From: a virus
Virus record (IMG/VR): IMGVR_UViG_3300028909_000051
Coordinates: 1-33,616 of that record
DNA: 33,616 bases
Strand: one strand, 5' to 3'
Part shown: piece after piece, positions 20,357 to 28,643 of the stretch
Numbering within the stretch: position 1 is the stretch's first letter
Layout of the letters: each line of letters starts with the position of its first letter
Program-made: the position numbers and the translations under genes
The notes under the pieces: generated by a model
What the model was told of the DNA's origin: nothing
What the model saw: only the letters and a program-made list of their open reading frames with translations
Databases searched by the model: none

Positions 20357-21296
20357 TCAGATCCCGAGCGGATCTCTCACTCGGGCGATGCTGAATACGA
20401 CTAACGCCGGGTCTGCGGTCATCGCTAAGGTGATCGCAGGCTGGGGTGTTGGGCTGACTTCGACGGGAGCCGATAGTGGCACAGGCGATGTCACTCTCGG
20501 TCTGACCGGAGATGGCCTGGGTTCTCGGAACCATCTCCGAAATCCGACTTTCGTCATCAATCAGCGGGCTGTTTCCGGCACAGTTACACTTGCCGCAGGT
20601 GTCTATGGCCATGATGGCGTAAAAGCAGGCGCTTCAGGCTGCACTTATACGTTTTCGGCCTCTGGCCTCGACACGACGCTGACGATTACGGCAGGTTCGC
20701 TGATTCTGCCCATCGAGTCGGTGTTTATCGAAGGTGGGTCTTACACACTCTCGCAAGCGGGCACGGCTCATGCCCGTGTCTGGCAGGGCACTGGCACTAC
20801 CGGCACAGGCTCCTATGTCGCTGCGCCTTTCACGGTCACAGGGCTCACCGTCAACACTCAAACGAACGTCGAGTTCACGACTGGAACTGTTCTACAACCG
20901 CAGTTCGAGGCTGGCTCTACGGCTACGAACTTCGAGCGTCGGATCATCACCGATGAATGGTCGCTCGCGCTGCGATACTATCTGTCGACCTATGCCGCAG
21001 GCGTGAAGCCCGGCACGGCTGGCGCTTCGCCCGCTTTTGCGGTCTTTGCTCAGACTGCAATCAGCTATCTTGTTGTGTTCTCGGGGTTCTTTCCAATGCC
21101 GATGCACGCAAATCCGACCATTGTTATCTATTCGCCCAACAGCGGAGCTTCCGGGAATGTCTATGCAAACAATGCCGGCTCCGACCAGGCTGCTTATGTC
21201 TCTGGTTCCTCACGTTTTGGTCTCACGGTAAGTTTAAACGGTTCCAGCCTCACGGGTGGTTTCCAGATAAACTTCACCGCCAGTTCGGATATCTAA
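20328..21296 (+). CDS. Second tail fibre protein, 322 residues
   Basis: The GTG at 20328 gives the N-terminus MAQTKINPSDQIPSGSLTRA, similar to the anchoring peptide of the 423-residue fibre (MAQTQIN..QI..GS). The longer open frame upstream only shadows the coiled-coil gene. The rest carries a fibre C-terminal domain: NHLRNPTFVINQRAVSGTVT, then YGHDGVKAGASGCTYTFS, 'LQPQFEAGSTATNFERRI' and DEWSLALRYYLSTY. This 'R-NP-F-INQR... QFE-G--AT-FE-R' layout is common in receptor-binding proteins of podophages. It may carry host specificity. Confidence 0.82.
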   Translation: MAQTKINPSDQIPSGSLTRAMLNTTNAGSAVIAKVIAGWGVGLTSTGADSGTGDVTLGLTGDGLGSRNHLRNPTFVINQRAVSGTVTLAAGVYGHDGVKAGASGCTYTFSASGLDTTLTITAGSLILPIESVFIEGGSYTLSQAGTAHARVWQGTGTTGTGSYVAAPFTVTGLTVNTQTNVEFTTGTVLQPQFEAGSTATNFERRIITDEWSLALRYYLSTYAAGVKPGTAGASPAFAVFAQTAISYLVVFSGFFPMPMHANPTIVIYSPNSGASGNVYANNAGSDQAAYVSGSSRFGLTVSLNGSSLTGGFQINFTASSDI

Positions 21297-21297
21297 A

Positions 21298-21690
21298 GTG
21301 TCTTATACCCTAATGGCCAACTCAACGTCTGTTCGACGCGACTCCGACAATGCAATGATCCCCAATGATCCGGCCAATATCGACTGGGTGGCATATCAGA
21401 CCTGGCTGGGGGCGGGAAATACACCCTCGCTAGCACCTTCAGCACCTGAACAAGTTCCGTCTTGTCAGCTTTGGCAATTGCAAGCTGTGTTGACTGCGGC
21501 GCAATGGGTTCTAGTGCAGAATGCGGTCGCAACGCTGAACAATCCTGCCGTCAGCGCCTTCTTTGCCCATGGTACGAACGTCATCCCGGCCAATTCGACA
21601 ACGCTCGGGTCACTGGCGACAGCAATCGGCATCGATCCCTCGACACTGCCTACCTTGATCGCAGAAGCTGCTGCTATTGCTATCCCTTAA
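21298..21690 (+). CDS. Tail-fibre-associated protein, 130 residues
   Basis: The segment SDNAMIPNDPANIDWVAYQT, WLGAGNTPSLAP (residues 16-47) is the pattern of small tail-fibre assembly or tip proteins that follow fibre genes in many phages ('IP-DPAN-DW-AY--WLA-GNTP'). The C-terminal half is alanine-rich and helical. It starts with GTG one base after the previous stop. It is the last gene before the second AGGAGG hairpin. Confidence 0.78.
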   Translation: MSYTLMANSTSVRRDSDNAMIPNDPANIDWVAYQTWLGAGNTPSLAPSAPEQVPSCQLWQLQAVLTAAQWVLVQNAVATLNNPAVSAFFAHGTNVIPANSTTLGSLATAIGIDPSTLPTLIAEAAAIAIP

Positions 21691-21703
21691 AGTAAACTCT
21701 AAG

Positions 21704-21732
21704 TAGGAGGAAGCAACAATAGCTTCCTCCTA
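21704..21732 (+). terminator. AGGAGG-containing hairpin closing the fibre cassette
   Basis: TAGGAGGAAGC (21704-21714) pairs perfectly with GCTTCCTCCTA (21722-21732) around the loop AACAATA. Sequence and position (14 bases behind a stop codon) match the hairpin at 17785. No long T-run follows. Two TATAAT hexamers occur just downstream (21739-21744 and 21748-21753) and could be a promoter for the next gene, though no good -35 is visible. Confidence 0.62.
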
Positions 21733-21816
21733 GTTGTATATAATGTCTATAATAGACTACTGCATGTACACTGAGCCAGGTATAAGCCAATTGGCGCTCA
21801 GAGAAGGTACTGCACG

Positions 21817-23115
21817 ATGTCTGAAGACACTTGGACCCTCGGAGTCCTTTCCCCTCCGGCAAGCGATTTGGTCGTTGTTCCGAGCGATATTTCGCTCATT
21901 GAAGCGATTGCGGGGGTCGACTCGGCAGGCATCACTGTCGTCAACGTAAATCAGCTGCTTGGAGCACCCATTGGCCCGGCCAATGCTGTTCCGATGTATG
22001 ACGCCTATTTGTCGCCTGTGACGACGGCTTGGACGAGCGCCACGGCCCTGAATACGGCCTTTGTGGTCAATACTTCGGGCTACGACACGGTGATCTTCAC
22101 GGCTGTCGGCGGTGCGACCGTTACAGGCGGCGCCATCACTTTTGAGGTTTATGACGGCGCGAACTGGCTGCCCCTGAAGGCGGCTCGAACCGACTCGTAT
22201 CTTACGGACTCGGTGTTCACCCTCTCGGCGAACTTCTCGAAAGCCTGGCAGCTCTCGGTTGCTGGCTTCCCTCAGGCCCGAGCCCGTCTGTCTACGGCTC
22301 TCACCGGAGCTGGAAGTCTTGGGTTGACGATGGCTGTTTCGTCGGCTCCGGACACTTCGCTTGTGACCGTGGGTTTCGACCCGTCTTCTCCTTTGCCGGC
22401 TGGCACGAATGCTCTCGGCACTGTGATCGCTGAGTTGAGCGCTCCTCAAGCTACCGCGGATCAAGCTTCGGCTGCGATCACGGCGACCACCACGAGCGCG
22501 GCAGTCACGCCCACCTTCGGCGCCGAATATGAAGTCAACCAGGTCGTCACCGCTGTGACCGGCACTTCTCCGACGATGGATGTTGTTGTCGAAGAGTCCG
22601 AAGACGGCACGAACTGGTTTGACGTCTACCACTTCTCCCGAATCACGGCGGCTGGCGCTTATCGTTCGCCGAAGCTGATCATGAAGGGGACTCGACTTCG
22701 TGTTGTCGAGACGATCGGCGGCACCACGCCCTCGTTTACCCGGTCCAGGAACCGTCTTCAGGGCTCCTCGGGGATGGCTCAGTTCACTCGACGTATCTTC
22801 GATCGAGCGATCTCGCTCACCACGCTCTCGGCGACGACCACCACCACTTCCGGCAATGCCCTGAATGTTCAGGACTGCCGCAATCTCTCGCTGACCATCA
22901 ACATTGGCGCTGCGACGACTGCTCCGGCTTTGCAGCTCCAGGCTTCAGAGGATGGTGGCGCTTCCTGGTTCCTCATTGGTTCGCCTTTGCTCGCAGTCGC
23001 CTCGTCCACCGTCTCCATGACGCTCACCAACGTGAATTACGAGCTGGTCCGAGCCATCGTCACCACGGCTGGAGCTACCGTCACTCCCGGTTACGTCGCC
23101 ATCAAGGGCTTCTGA
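21817..23115 (+). CDS. Phage structural protein, 432 residues
   Basis: The long T/A/S-rich, beta-dominated protein has two similar halves around YDTVIFTAVGGATVTGGAIT, FEVYDGANWLPLKA and LQLQASEDGGASWFLIGSPL. These resemble discoidin/fibre-like sandwich repeats in tail or whisker proteins. No enzyme motif. GAAGG lies about nine bases before the ATG. It stands between the fibre cassette and the lysis genes, where N4-like phages carry tail or neck proteins. Confidence 0.72.
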   Translation: MSEDTWTLGVLSPPASDLVVVPSDISLIEAIAGVDSAGITVVNVNQLLGAPIGPANAVPMYDAYLSPVTTAWTSATALNTAFVVNTSGYDTVIFTAVGGATVTGGAITFEVYDGANWLPLKAARTDSYLTDSVFTLSANFSKAWQLSVAGFPQARARLSTALTGAGSLGLTMAVSSAPDTSLVTVGFDPSSPLPAGTNALGTVIAELSAPQATADQASAAITATTTSAAVTPTFGAEYEVNQVVTAVTGTSPTMDVVVEESEDGTNWFDVYHFSRITAAGAYRSPKLIMKGTRLRVVETIGGTTPSFTRSRNRLQGSSGMAQFTRRIFDRAISLTTLSATTTTTSGNALNVQDCRNLSLTINIGAATTAPALQLQASEDGGASWFLIGSPLLAVASSTVSMTLTNVNYELVRAIVTTAGATVTPGYVAIKGF

Positions 23116-23116
23116 A

Positions 23117-23818
23117 ATGGCTGATCTCGCCACGATTCTGCCGGTCACCCTCGCTTTTGAGGGTGGCTGGGCCGACAACCCGAAAGATCCGGGTGGAGCG
23201 ACGATGAAGGGGATCACCTTCGCGACGTTCAAGCAGTTCTTCCCCGGAAGGACGGTCACCCAGCTTCGCGACATCTCGGATGCAGACGTTCAGCACATCT
23301 ACGATGTCGGGTACTTCACGCCCATTTCAGGCTCTACGCTCACGCAAGGCGTGAGCATGGTGGCGTTTGACTACGGCGTCAATTCGGGCGTCAGTCGAGC
23401 CAAGAATGTCCTTGCCAGCACGAGCGCTCTCTCGGGAGTTCCTCGGGTCACGGCGATTTCGAACGCTCGCCTCTCGTTTCTGCACGCTCTCAGCACCTGG
23501 AAGTATTTCGGCACTGACTGGGGTCGAAGGGTCGGTGAAGCTGAAGCCCAAGGCATCAAGTGGGAGACGATCTCTCCTGCGGCTGCTTCGGTCACGATGA
23601 AGGCGTCTGCCACCACGGTTCGCAAGACTGCAACTGCCCATACGACTGTTGCGGTGGCTTCCACGGCCACGGTGCCCACGAGTTTCGCTGTTCCCACTCA
23701 GATTTCAACGACCACCGAGCTGATCATCTTCGGTGTCGTCATCGCTGTGGCGGCTGTCTTCGGGATCCTCGCTTTCCACAATTCCCAACGTGCCTCTGCT
23801 CTGGAGAAGGCTTCATGA
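23117..23818 (+). CDS. Endolysin (GH108 family) with C-terminal membrane segment
   Basis: Residues 1-150 are a GH108-type N-acetylmuramidase domain: the catalytic block FEGGWADNPKDPGGATMKGI (E15 as catalytic acid), then a 'TPISGSTLTQGVSMVAFDYG' block and a C-terminal subdomain ending SPAAAS. Residues 155-198 are an alanine/threonine-rich linker. Residues 201-220 (ELIIFGVVIAVAAVFGILAF) form a transmembrane segment before a short basic tail. Most GH108 endolysins of this size lack such a C-terminal anchor, or have an N-terminal one. It cuts peptidoglycan at lysis and is coupled to the holin gene by an ATGA overlap. Confidence 0.9.
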   Translation: MADLATILPVTLAFEGGWADNPKDPGGATMKGITFATFKQFFPGRTVTQLRDISDADVQHIYDVGYFTPISGSTLTQGVSMVAFDYGVNSGVSRAKNVLASTSALSGVPRVTAISNARLSFLHALSTWKYFGTDWGRRVGEAEAQGIKWETISPAAASVTMKASATTVRKTATAHTTVAVASTATVPTSFAVPTQISTTTELIIFGVVIAVAAVFGILAFHNSQRASALEKAS

Positions 23819-24378
23819 ACGTCGCTCTCGATGACCTGAAGCCCATCGTCGATCTGCTGCTCACCAATGGTGTGCCGCTGCTGGCGAATATGCTCCTCCC
23901 CGGTGTTGGCGGCACGGTCGCAGCTGCTGTGATGCCCTCCTTGGTTCAAGCCTTTGGCCTGACCCCGGAAGCTTCAGTGTCTGATTTGGCGACAGCCATC
24001 CAGGCTGACCCGAATGCCGCCGCCAAACTGGCTGTGCTTCAGGAACGGCACGCTTCGCAGTTGGATTTCTCCAAGTCTGCGGTCGACGCCAACGAGGAAG
24101 CGATCAAGCTGGAGCCCTCGTTCTGGGGCCGGCTTTTCGTCGGTGGATGGCGGCCTGCTATGGGCTGGGTCGGCGTCTGGGCGGTCATCTATCAGATCGT
24201 CGCCTCGGCAACGAAGCTTCCCCTGATGCCGATCGAGATGTTCGGCACGGTGTTGGGTCTCTGGACTGGCTTGGCCGGTATCAGGGCGGTCGAGGCTGTC
24301 AAGGGTGTGGCTCGTAGCTCTCTCAGCGTGGTTCACGAGAATGCAATTGCCGCTGCTTTCGCCAAAAAGGTGAAATGA
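23815..24378 (+). CDS. Holin, 3TM-type
   Basis: The 187-residue product fits the Holin_3TM family: a helical N-terminal part with a hydrophobic segment (VDLLLTNGVPLLANMLL), a charged middle part, then FWGRLFVGGWRPAMGWVGVW (residues 103-122) and a further hydrophobic stretch (MFGTVLGLWTGLAGI, 142-156). The 'WRP..GW' block is characteristic. It would form the lesion that activates or releases the endolysin. The start overlaps the endolysin stop, and the stop overlaps the next start. Confidence 0.85.
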   Translation: MNVALDDLKPIVDLLLTNGVPLLANMLLPGVGGTVAAAVMPSLVQAFGLTPEASVSDLATAIQADPNAAAKLAVLQERHASQLDFSKSAVDANEEAIKLEPSFWGRLFVGGWRPAMGWVGVWAVIYQIVASATKLPLMPIEMFGTVLGLWTGLAGIRAVEAVKGVARSSLSVVHENAIAAAFAKKVK

Positions 24379-24695
24379 AGATGGCGGTTGAGGCTGCGGG
24401 AGCAGACATCCCCAATTGGATCGTTGCTCTCGGAGTTGGCCTGGGATCAGCGATCATCAGTGGCTTCTCAGGCTTCCTTGTTGGCCTCGTCAATCGTGGT
24501 CCAGCCATGCAGTTGGCCATCAATGCAGCTTTCGAGCCGCTTCTGGAGGGCTACAAGGCGAGGGTTTCTGAACTCATCGCCGAGATACACACCCTCCGAT
24601 ATGAGGTGAAAGAGCTCCAAGAGGCGCTGACCACAGCCAAGCAGGAACTCCACCTGGCTCGAACCAACGATACCCCGACTGGATTCGGCGTCTAA
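24375..24695 (+). CDS. Spanin-like protein (TM plus coiled coil), 106 residues
   Basis: An N-terminal transmembrane segment ([20 protein letters not shown], about residues 15-34) is followed by a periplasmic coiled coil ([34 protein letters not shown]). This is the layout of an inner-membrane spanin (Rz-type). It is the third gene of the lysis cassette with an ATGA overlap. No separate outer-membrane lipoprotein partner (Rz1-type lipobox) was seen nearby, so a different lysis accessory role is possible. Confidence 0.68.
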   Translation: MKMAVEAAGADIPNWIVALGVGLGSAIISGFSGFLVGLVNRGPAMQLAINAAFEPLLEGYKARVSELIAEIHTLRYEVKELQEALTTAKQELHLARTNDTPTGFGV

Positions 24696-24705
24696 GGGAC
24701 TCAAA

Positions 24706-26967
24706 ATGGATACCGGTGATGCAAACCAGGATACCCAGTTCCAGCTTGCTGAGGACGTGGACACCAAGCTCACGAAATGGATAAACGAGCCGACTGTCGA
24801 GATCCTGAAGCGTGATCTGGAGTCGACTCGTAGTGCTCACGACGAGCACGTTGCCAAAGTCGACACTTGGACGGGTCTCTTGCATGGTCGGCATCATGGG
24901 GAGAAGCGTAATGGCCCCTATGAAGGCGAGAGTGAAGGTCGCCGAGAGAAAGCCCCCAAGGGGCGCTCCAAAGTCCAGCCGAAGCTCATTCGACGTCAAG
25001 CCGAGTGGCGCTATGCTGCGCTGAGTGAGCCTTTCCTTGGTTCGAACAAGCTCTTCAAGGTGGATCCTTGCACCTATGAAGACGCTGCTGCGGCCACTCA
25101 GAACGAACTCGTGCTGAATTGGCAGTTCCGAACCAAACTCAATCGCGTCAAGTTCGTTGATGACTACGTTCGATCGACGGTCGATGAGGGTACGTGCATC
25201 GTTCGAGTGGGCTGGAGGCGGCAGACTGTCCATATAAAGAAGACTGTGCCGGTCTGGGATCACTATGAAATCGACAATGAGCAAGATGCTCAGACCCTGA
25301 AGCAGGCTCTTGACCTCAAGCAGGAGAATCCGAGGGCCTACGAAGATCAGGTCCATCCGGCTGTGAAAGCCGCTGTCGATCTTCACGAGGAGACCGGGAC
25401 AGCCACCAAGGCCGTGCAGAATGGGACTGAGGAAGTCCCCCACGAAAAAGTCCTTCAGAACTTTCCGACTGTCGAAGTCCTCGATCCGCGGAACGTTTTC
25501 ATCGATCCCTCGTGCAATGGAGACATCTCCAAGGCGCTCTTCTGCGTGATCACGTTCGAGACCTCGAAGTCTGAGCTTCTCAAAGAACCCAAGAAATACA
25601 AGAACCTCGACAAGGTGAACTGGTCGTCCAACGCCCCGGTCAGCGAGCCCAATCACAGGACCCAGACCCCCAGTGAGTCGATGATGCTCGACACGATGCG
25701 CCGCAAGGTCGTCGCCTATGAGTATTGGGGCCTCTACGACATGAACAAAGACGGCGTTCTTGTGCCGTTTGTCGCTACCTGGATCGGATCCACTCTGGTC
25801 CGGATGGAGCCCAATCCCTATCCGGATGAGGGTCTCCCGATCGTTTTGGTCCCCTATATGCCGGTGAAGCGTCACCTCTACGGTGAACCTGATGCGGCCC
25901 TGCTCGAGGACAATCAGGCGATCCTGGGTGCTGTGATGCGAGGCATGATCGACTTGCTCGGTCGCTCCGCCAATGGCCAGCAGGGCATTGCCAAGGGAAT
26001 GCTCGATCCTCTGAACCGTCGTCGCTACGAGAACGGGCAGGACTACGAGTTCAACCCGAATATGTCGCCGGCGAACGGCATTATCGAGCACAAGTACCCG
26101 GAATTGCCGCAGTCGGCTCTGTCCATGACGGCCATGGTGAACCAGGAAGCGGAAGCCCTCACAGGTGTGAAGAGCTTCTCCGGTGGCATCTCTGGTTCGG
26201 CCTACGGCTCTGTCGCCGCCAATGCCAAGTCTGCACTCGATGCAGCTGCTCTCCGTGAGATGGCGATTCTTCGTCGTTTGGCGAAGGGCATGGTCGACAT
26301 TGGCACCAAGATCATTGGCATGAATGCCGTGTTCTTGTCCGACAAAGAGACGGTCATGGTCACGAACGAGAAGTTCGTCGAGATCAGCCGTGAAGACCTC
26401 AAGGGCAACTTCGATCTCGATGTGGACATTTCCACGGCTGAAGTCGACGACGCCAAAGGCCAGGATCTGAGCTTCATGCTCCAGACTTGTGGCCCTGCGG
26501 CTGGCCCTGAGATCACGATGATGATCCTGGCCGAGATCGCCGAACTGAAGCGTATGCCCGTCTTGGCTCAAAAGCTCCGCAACTTCAAACCGAGCCCTCC
26601 GCCTCCGCCTTCCCCGGAACAGCAGCAGATCACGCAACTCCAATTGCAGGCTGCCCAGCTCGCGGTTCAGAAACTTCAGGCCGAGATCGAACTGATCCAG
26701 TCCAAGGCAGGCATGGAAGACGCTCGCAAGGACAAGACCAATCTCGATTACGTCGAGCAAGAAACGGGCACGGCCCATGCTCGCGATATGGAGCTTCAGC
26801 AGGCTAATGCCCTAAGTCAGCAGCAGTTGGCTTCCACAAATGCAGAAGGTCAGCGGCATTTGGCGGTGACGAAGGCGCTCACTACTCCAACAAAGGAAGG
26901 AGAGAGCAAGCCTGATATTCATGCCGCCGTAGGTTATAATCATCTCGCGAAGACTACTACGCTGTAA
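24706..26967 (+). CDS. Portal protein (N4 gp59-like)
   Basis: The 753-residue protein matches N4-type portals in length and in blocks such as [35 protein letters not shown] and [12 protein letters not shown]. The N-terminal region is charged. The C-terminal part has a proline run ([10 protein letters not shown], near residue 630), followed by a glutamine/alanine-rich coiled coil that would form the portal barrel. AAGGGA precedes the ATG by six bases. It forms the dodecameric DNA entry ring of the head and the docking site for the terminase. Confidence 0.93.
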   Translation: MDTGDANQDTQFQLAEDVDTKLTKWINEPTVEILKRDLESTRSAHDEHVAKVDTWTGLLHGRHHGEKRNGPYEGESEGRREKAPKGRSKVQPKLIRRQAEWRYAALSEPFLGSNKLFKVDPCTYEDAAAATQNELVLNWQFRTKLNRVKFVDDYVRSTVDEGTCIVRVGWRRQTVHIKKTVPVWDHYEIDNEQDAQTLKQALDLKQENPRAYEDQVHPAVKAAVDLHEETGTATKAVQNGTEEVPHEKVLQNFPTVEVLDPRNVFIDPSCNGDISKALFCVITFETSKSELLKEPKKYKNLDKVNWSSNAPVSEPNHRTQTPSESMMLDTMRRKVVAYEYWGLYDMNKDGVLVPFVATWIGSTLVRMEPNPYPDEGLPIVLVPYMPVKRHLYGEPDAALLEDNQAILGAVMRGMIDLLGRSANGQQGIAKGMLDPLNRRRYENGQDYEFNPNMSPANGIIEHKYPELPQSALSMTAMVNQEAEALTGVKSFSGGISGSAYGSVAANAKSALDAAALREMAILRRLAKGMVDIGTKIIGMNAVFLSDKETVMVTNEKFVEISREDLKGNFDLDVDISTAEVDDAKGQDLSFMLQTCGPAAGPEITMMILAEIAELKRMPVLAQKLRNFKPSPPPPPSPEQQQITQLQLQAAQLAVQKLQAEIELIQSKAGMEDARKDKTNLDYVEQETGTAHARDMELQQANALSQQQLASTNAEGQRHLAVTKALTTPTKEGESKPDIHAAVGYNHLAKTTTL

Positions 26968-26975
26968 GTTATGCT

Positions 26976-27030
26976 TTGACTTGGTTCGAAAATGTTTTAA
27001 CAGTGCCCAAGTCAAGTCGAACTAAGTCAA
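26976..27030 (+). promoter_or_regulatory. Two mutually exclusive hairpins between portal and gp58-like genes
   Basis: TTGACTTGG (26976-26984) pairs perfectly with CCAAGTCAA (27007-27015). The longer TTGACTTGGTTCGA (26976-26989) pairs with TCGAACTAAGTCAA (27017-27030) at 13 of 14 positions. The two structures share the left arm, so only one can form at a time. No T-run follows either, so a simple terminator is unlikely. An RNA switch, processing site or weak attenuator fits better. Confidence 0.5.
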
Positions 27031-27054
27031 CTTTCCCTCAAGGACCACTCAGAT

Positions 27055-27408
27055 ATGTCTGAAGTCGCTCAACTCGAGAACCAGCTCGAATTCAACAAGC
27101 ACTTGCTCGAACAGAAGACCCGTGCGGAGCGTCTTGCTCGCAACATGGACTTCCGGAAGATCATCCTCGAAGGTTTCTGCCGTGACGATGCTGCTCGTTA
27201 CGTTCAGGAGAGCGCTGATCCGTCCCTGAGTGCTGAGAATCGTGCCGATGCGCTCAATATGGCCCAGGCTTCTGGCCATCTGAAGCGCTACCTGAGCTTG
27301 CAGATCCAGATGGGCGGCATGGCCGATCGGAATATCGCCGACATCGAAGAGGCTCTCGTCGAGGCTCGTGCCTCCGAGGTCGAAGGCTCGGAAGGCGTCG
27401 AAGTCTGA
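27055..27408 (+). CDS. N4 gp58-like virion-region protein, 117 residues
   Basis: The product is wholly helical and charged (MSEVAQLENQLEFNKHLLEQ, KTRAERLARNMDFRKIILEG). The middle has a conserved-looking 'FCRDDAARYVQESADPSLSAE' (residues 42-62) and an acidic tail. In N4-like phages a small gene in this position between portal and scaffold-like gene is gp58. The role is unknown; an assembly factor is plausible. AAGGA lies about ten bases upstream. Its stop overlaps the next start (TGATG). Confidence 0.65.
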   Translation: MSEVAQLENQLEFNKHLLEQKTRAERLARNMDFRKIILEGFCRDDAARYVQESADPSLSAENRADALNMAQASGHLKRYLSLQIQMGGMADRNIADIEEALVEARASEVEGSEGVEV

Positions 27409-28622
27409 TGTCCGCTTCCGACCTTCTCAATATGTCCGATGAGGACTTTCTGAAAAACCCTCCCAAGTCGGAGGTTGTTGACCCTGTTGAGAAGGTCGAT
27501 GCCGCAGTGGTTGCGCCACTGACGGAGGCGGCTGAACCGGTTGTCACCACCCAAGCTGAGCCGGTTCAGCCGCCTAAAGGCAAAGACGACAAGGTCATTG
27601 TCCCTCCCGCGAAGGACAAGCCGACCGGGGTCGTCGAACCTGTTTCCGAAACCGTCGTTGAGACCAAACCCAAGCCGAAAGTCGTCAAGGCGAAGACCGC
27701 CGATGACGACGAGTCCGGCGAAGATGGAACCAACGGGGGTGAGGACGAAGGCGAGACGGTCGACGGCAAAGAAGAAGCCGCTGGCGGTCCCGACTACGAG
27801 GCGCTCTACAAGCAGGTCATGCTGCCTTTCAAGGCGAATGGCCGCACCATCGAGCTCAAGACGCCGGATGAGGCGATCCAGCTCATGCAGATGGGCGCCA
27901 ACTACACGAAGAAGATGCAGGAGCTGGTTCCGCACCGCAAAGTGCTGGCCATGCTCCAGAACAATGGGCTGATGGACGAGGGCAAGCTTACTTATCTGAT
28001 TGATTTGGATAAGAAAAACCCCGAAGCGATCAAGAAGCTCATCAAGGAAGCCGGCCTCGACCCCCAGGAGATCGATACCTCCGTCGAGCCGGCCTATCGT
28101 GAAGGCAATCACCGAGTCAGTGATGATGAAGTCGCTTTCCACTCGGCTCTGGAGGACATGAAGTCCACTCCGGATCGTGTGGGAACTCTCAAGGTCATCA
28201 ACGATAATTGGGATCAGGCCAGTAAGGACGCTCTCTGGAAGTCGCCCGACATTATGTCGATCATCCACGGCCAGCGCGAGACCGGTGTCTACGACCGAAT
28301 CGCTGCTGAGGTGCATCGTCGCCAGACTCTCGGATCCATTCCGACAAGTGTTCCTTTTCTCCAAGCCTACAAGGTTGTGGGAGATCAGATGACGGCGGCG
28401 GACGCCTTCAAGGATCTGATTTCCAAGCCTGTTCCCCCGGCCAAAACCCCAGTTGTGGTGGCCACTCGTGTCGCGGCTCCCAAGCCTGCGTTGACGAATG
28501 GCGCCCGAGCTGCGGCTGCGTCCACCACCCGACAGGCCCCTGCTGCTTCTGCGAAGGTCGCCTCGAACCCGCTCGCTATGAGCGACGAGGACTTTCTGAA
28601 GCAAATGGCTGGCCGTGTCTGA
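27408..28622 (+). CDS. N4 gp57-like, probable scaffold/head assembly protein
   Basis: The 404-residue protein precedes the capsid gene. It has an acidic and K/P/V-rich N-terminal half (about residues 17-130, low complexity) and a helical middle (FKANGRTIELKTPDEAIQLM, QMGANYTKKMQELVPHRKVL). The alanine-rich C-terminal part ends LAMSDEDFLKQMAGRV. The motif MSDEDFLK also occurs at residues 9-16, so both ends carry the same eight residues. Composition and position suit a scaffold or protease-processed assembly protein. This is inference. Confidence 0.7.
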   Translation: MSASDLLNMSDEDFLKNPPKSEVVDPVEKVDAAVVAPLTEAAEPVVTTQAEPVQPPKGKDDKVIVPPAKDKPTGVVEPVSETVVETKPKPKVVKAKTADDDESGEDGTNGGEDEGETVDGKEEAAGGPDYEALYKQVMLPFKANGRTIELKTPDEAIQLMQMGANYTKKMQELVPHRKVLAMLQNNGLMDEGKLTYLIDLDKKNPEAIKKLIKEAGLDPQEIDTSVEPAYREGNHRVSDDEVAFHSALEDMKSTPDRVGTLKVINDNWDQASKDALWKSPDIMSIIHGQRETGVYDRIAAEVHRRQTLGSIPTSVPFLQAYKVVGDQMTAADAFKDLISKPVPPAKTPVVVATRVAAPKPALTNGARAAAASTTRQAPAASAKVASNPLAMSDEDFLKQMAGRV

Positions 28623-28643
28623 CCTTTGAAAGCGCTCTAAGTC

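Noticed and set aside
24574-26778. A 734-residue open frame antisense to the portal gene
   Set aside because: The sense strand encodes a recognisable portal. The antisense product shows no domain, and its start lies in the spanin gene.
26976-27000. Promoter with TTGACT as -35 before the gp58-like gene
   Set aside because: No acceptable -10 at 16-18 bases. The TTGACT motif is better explained as an arm of the alternative hairpins.
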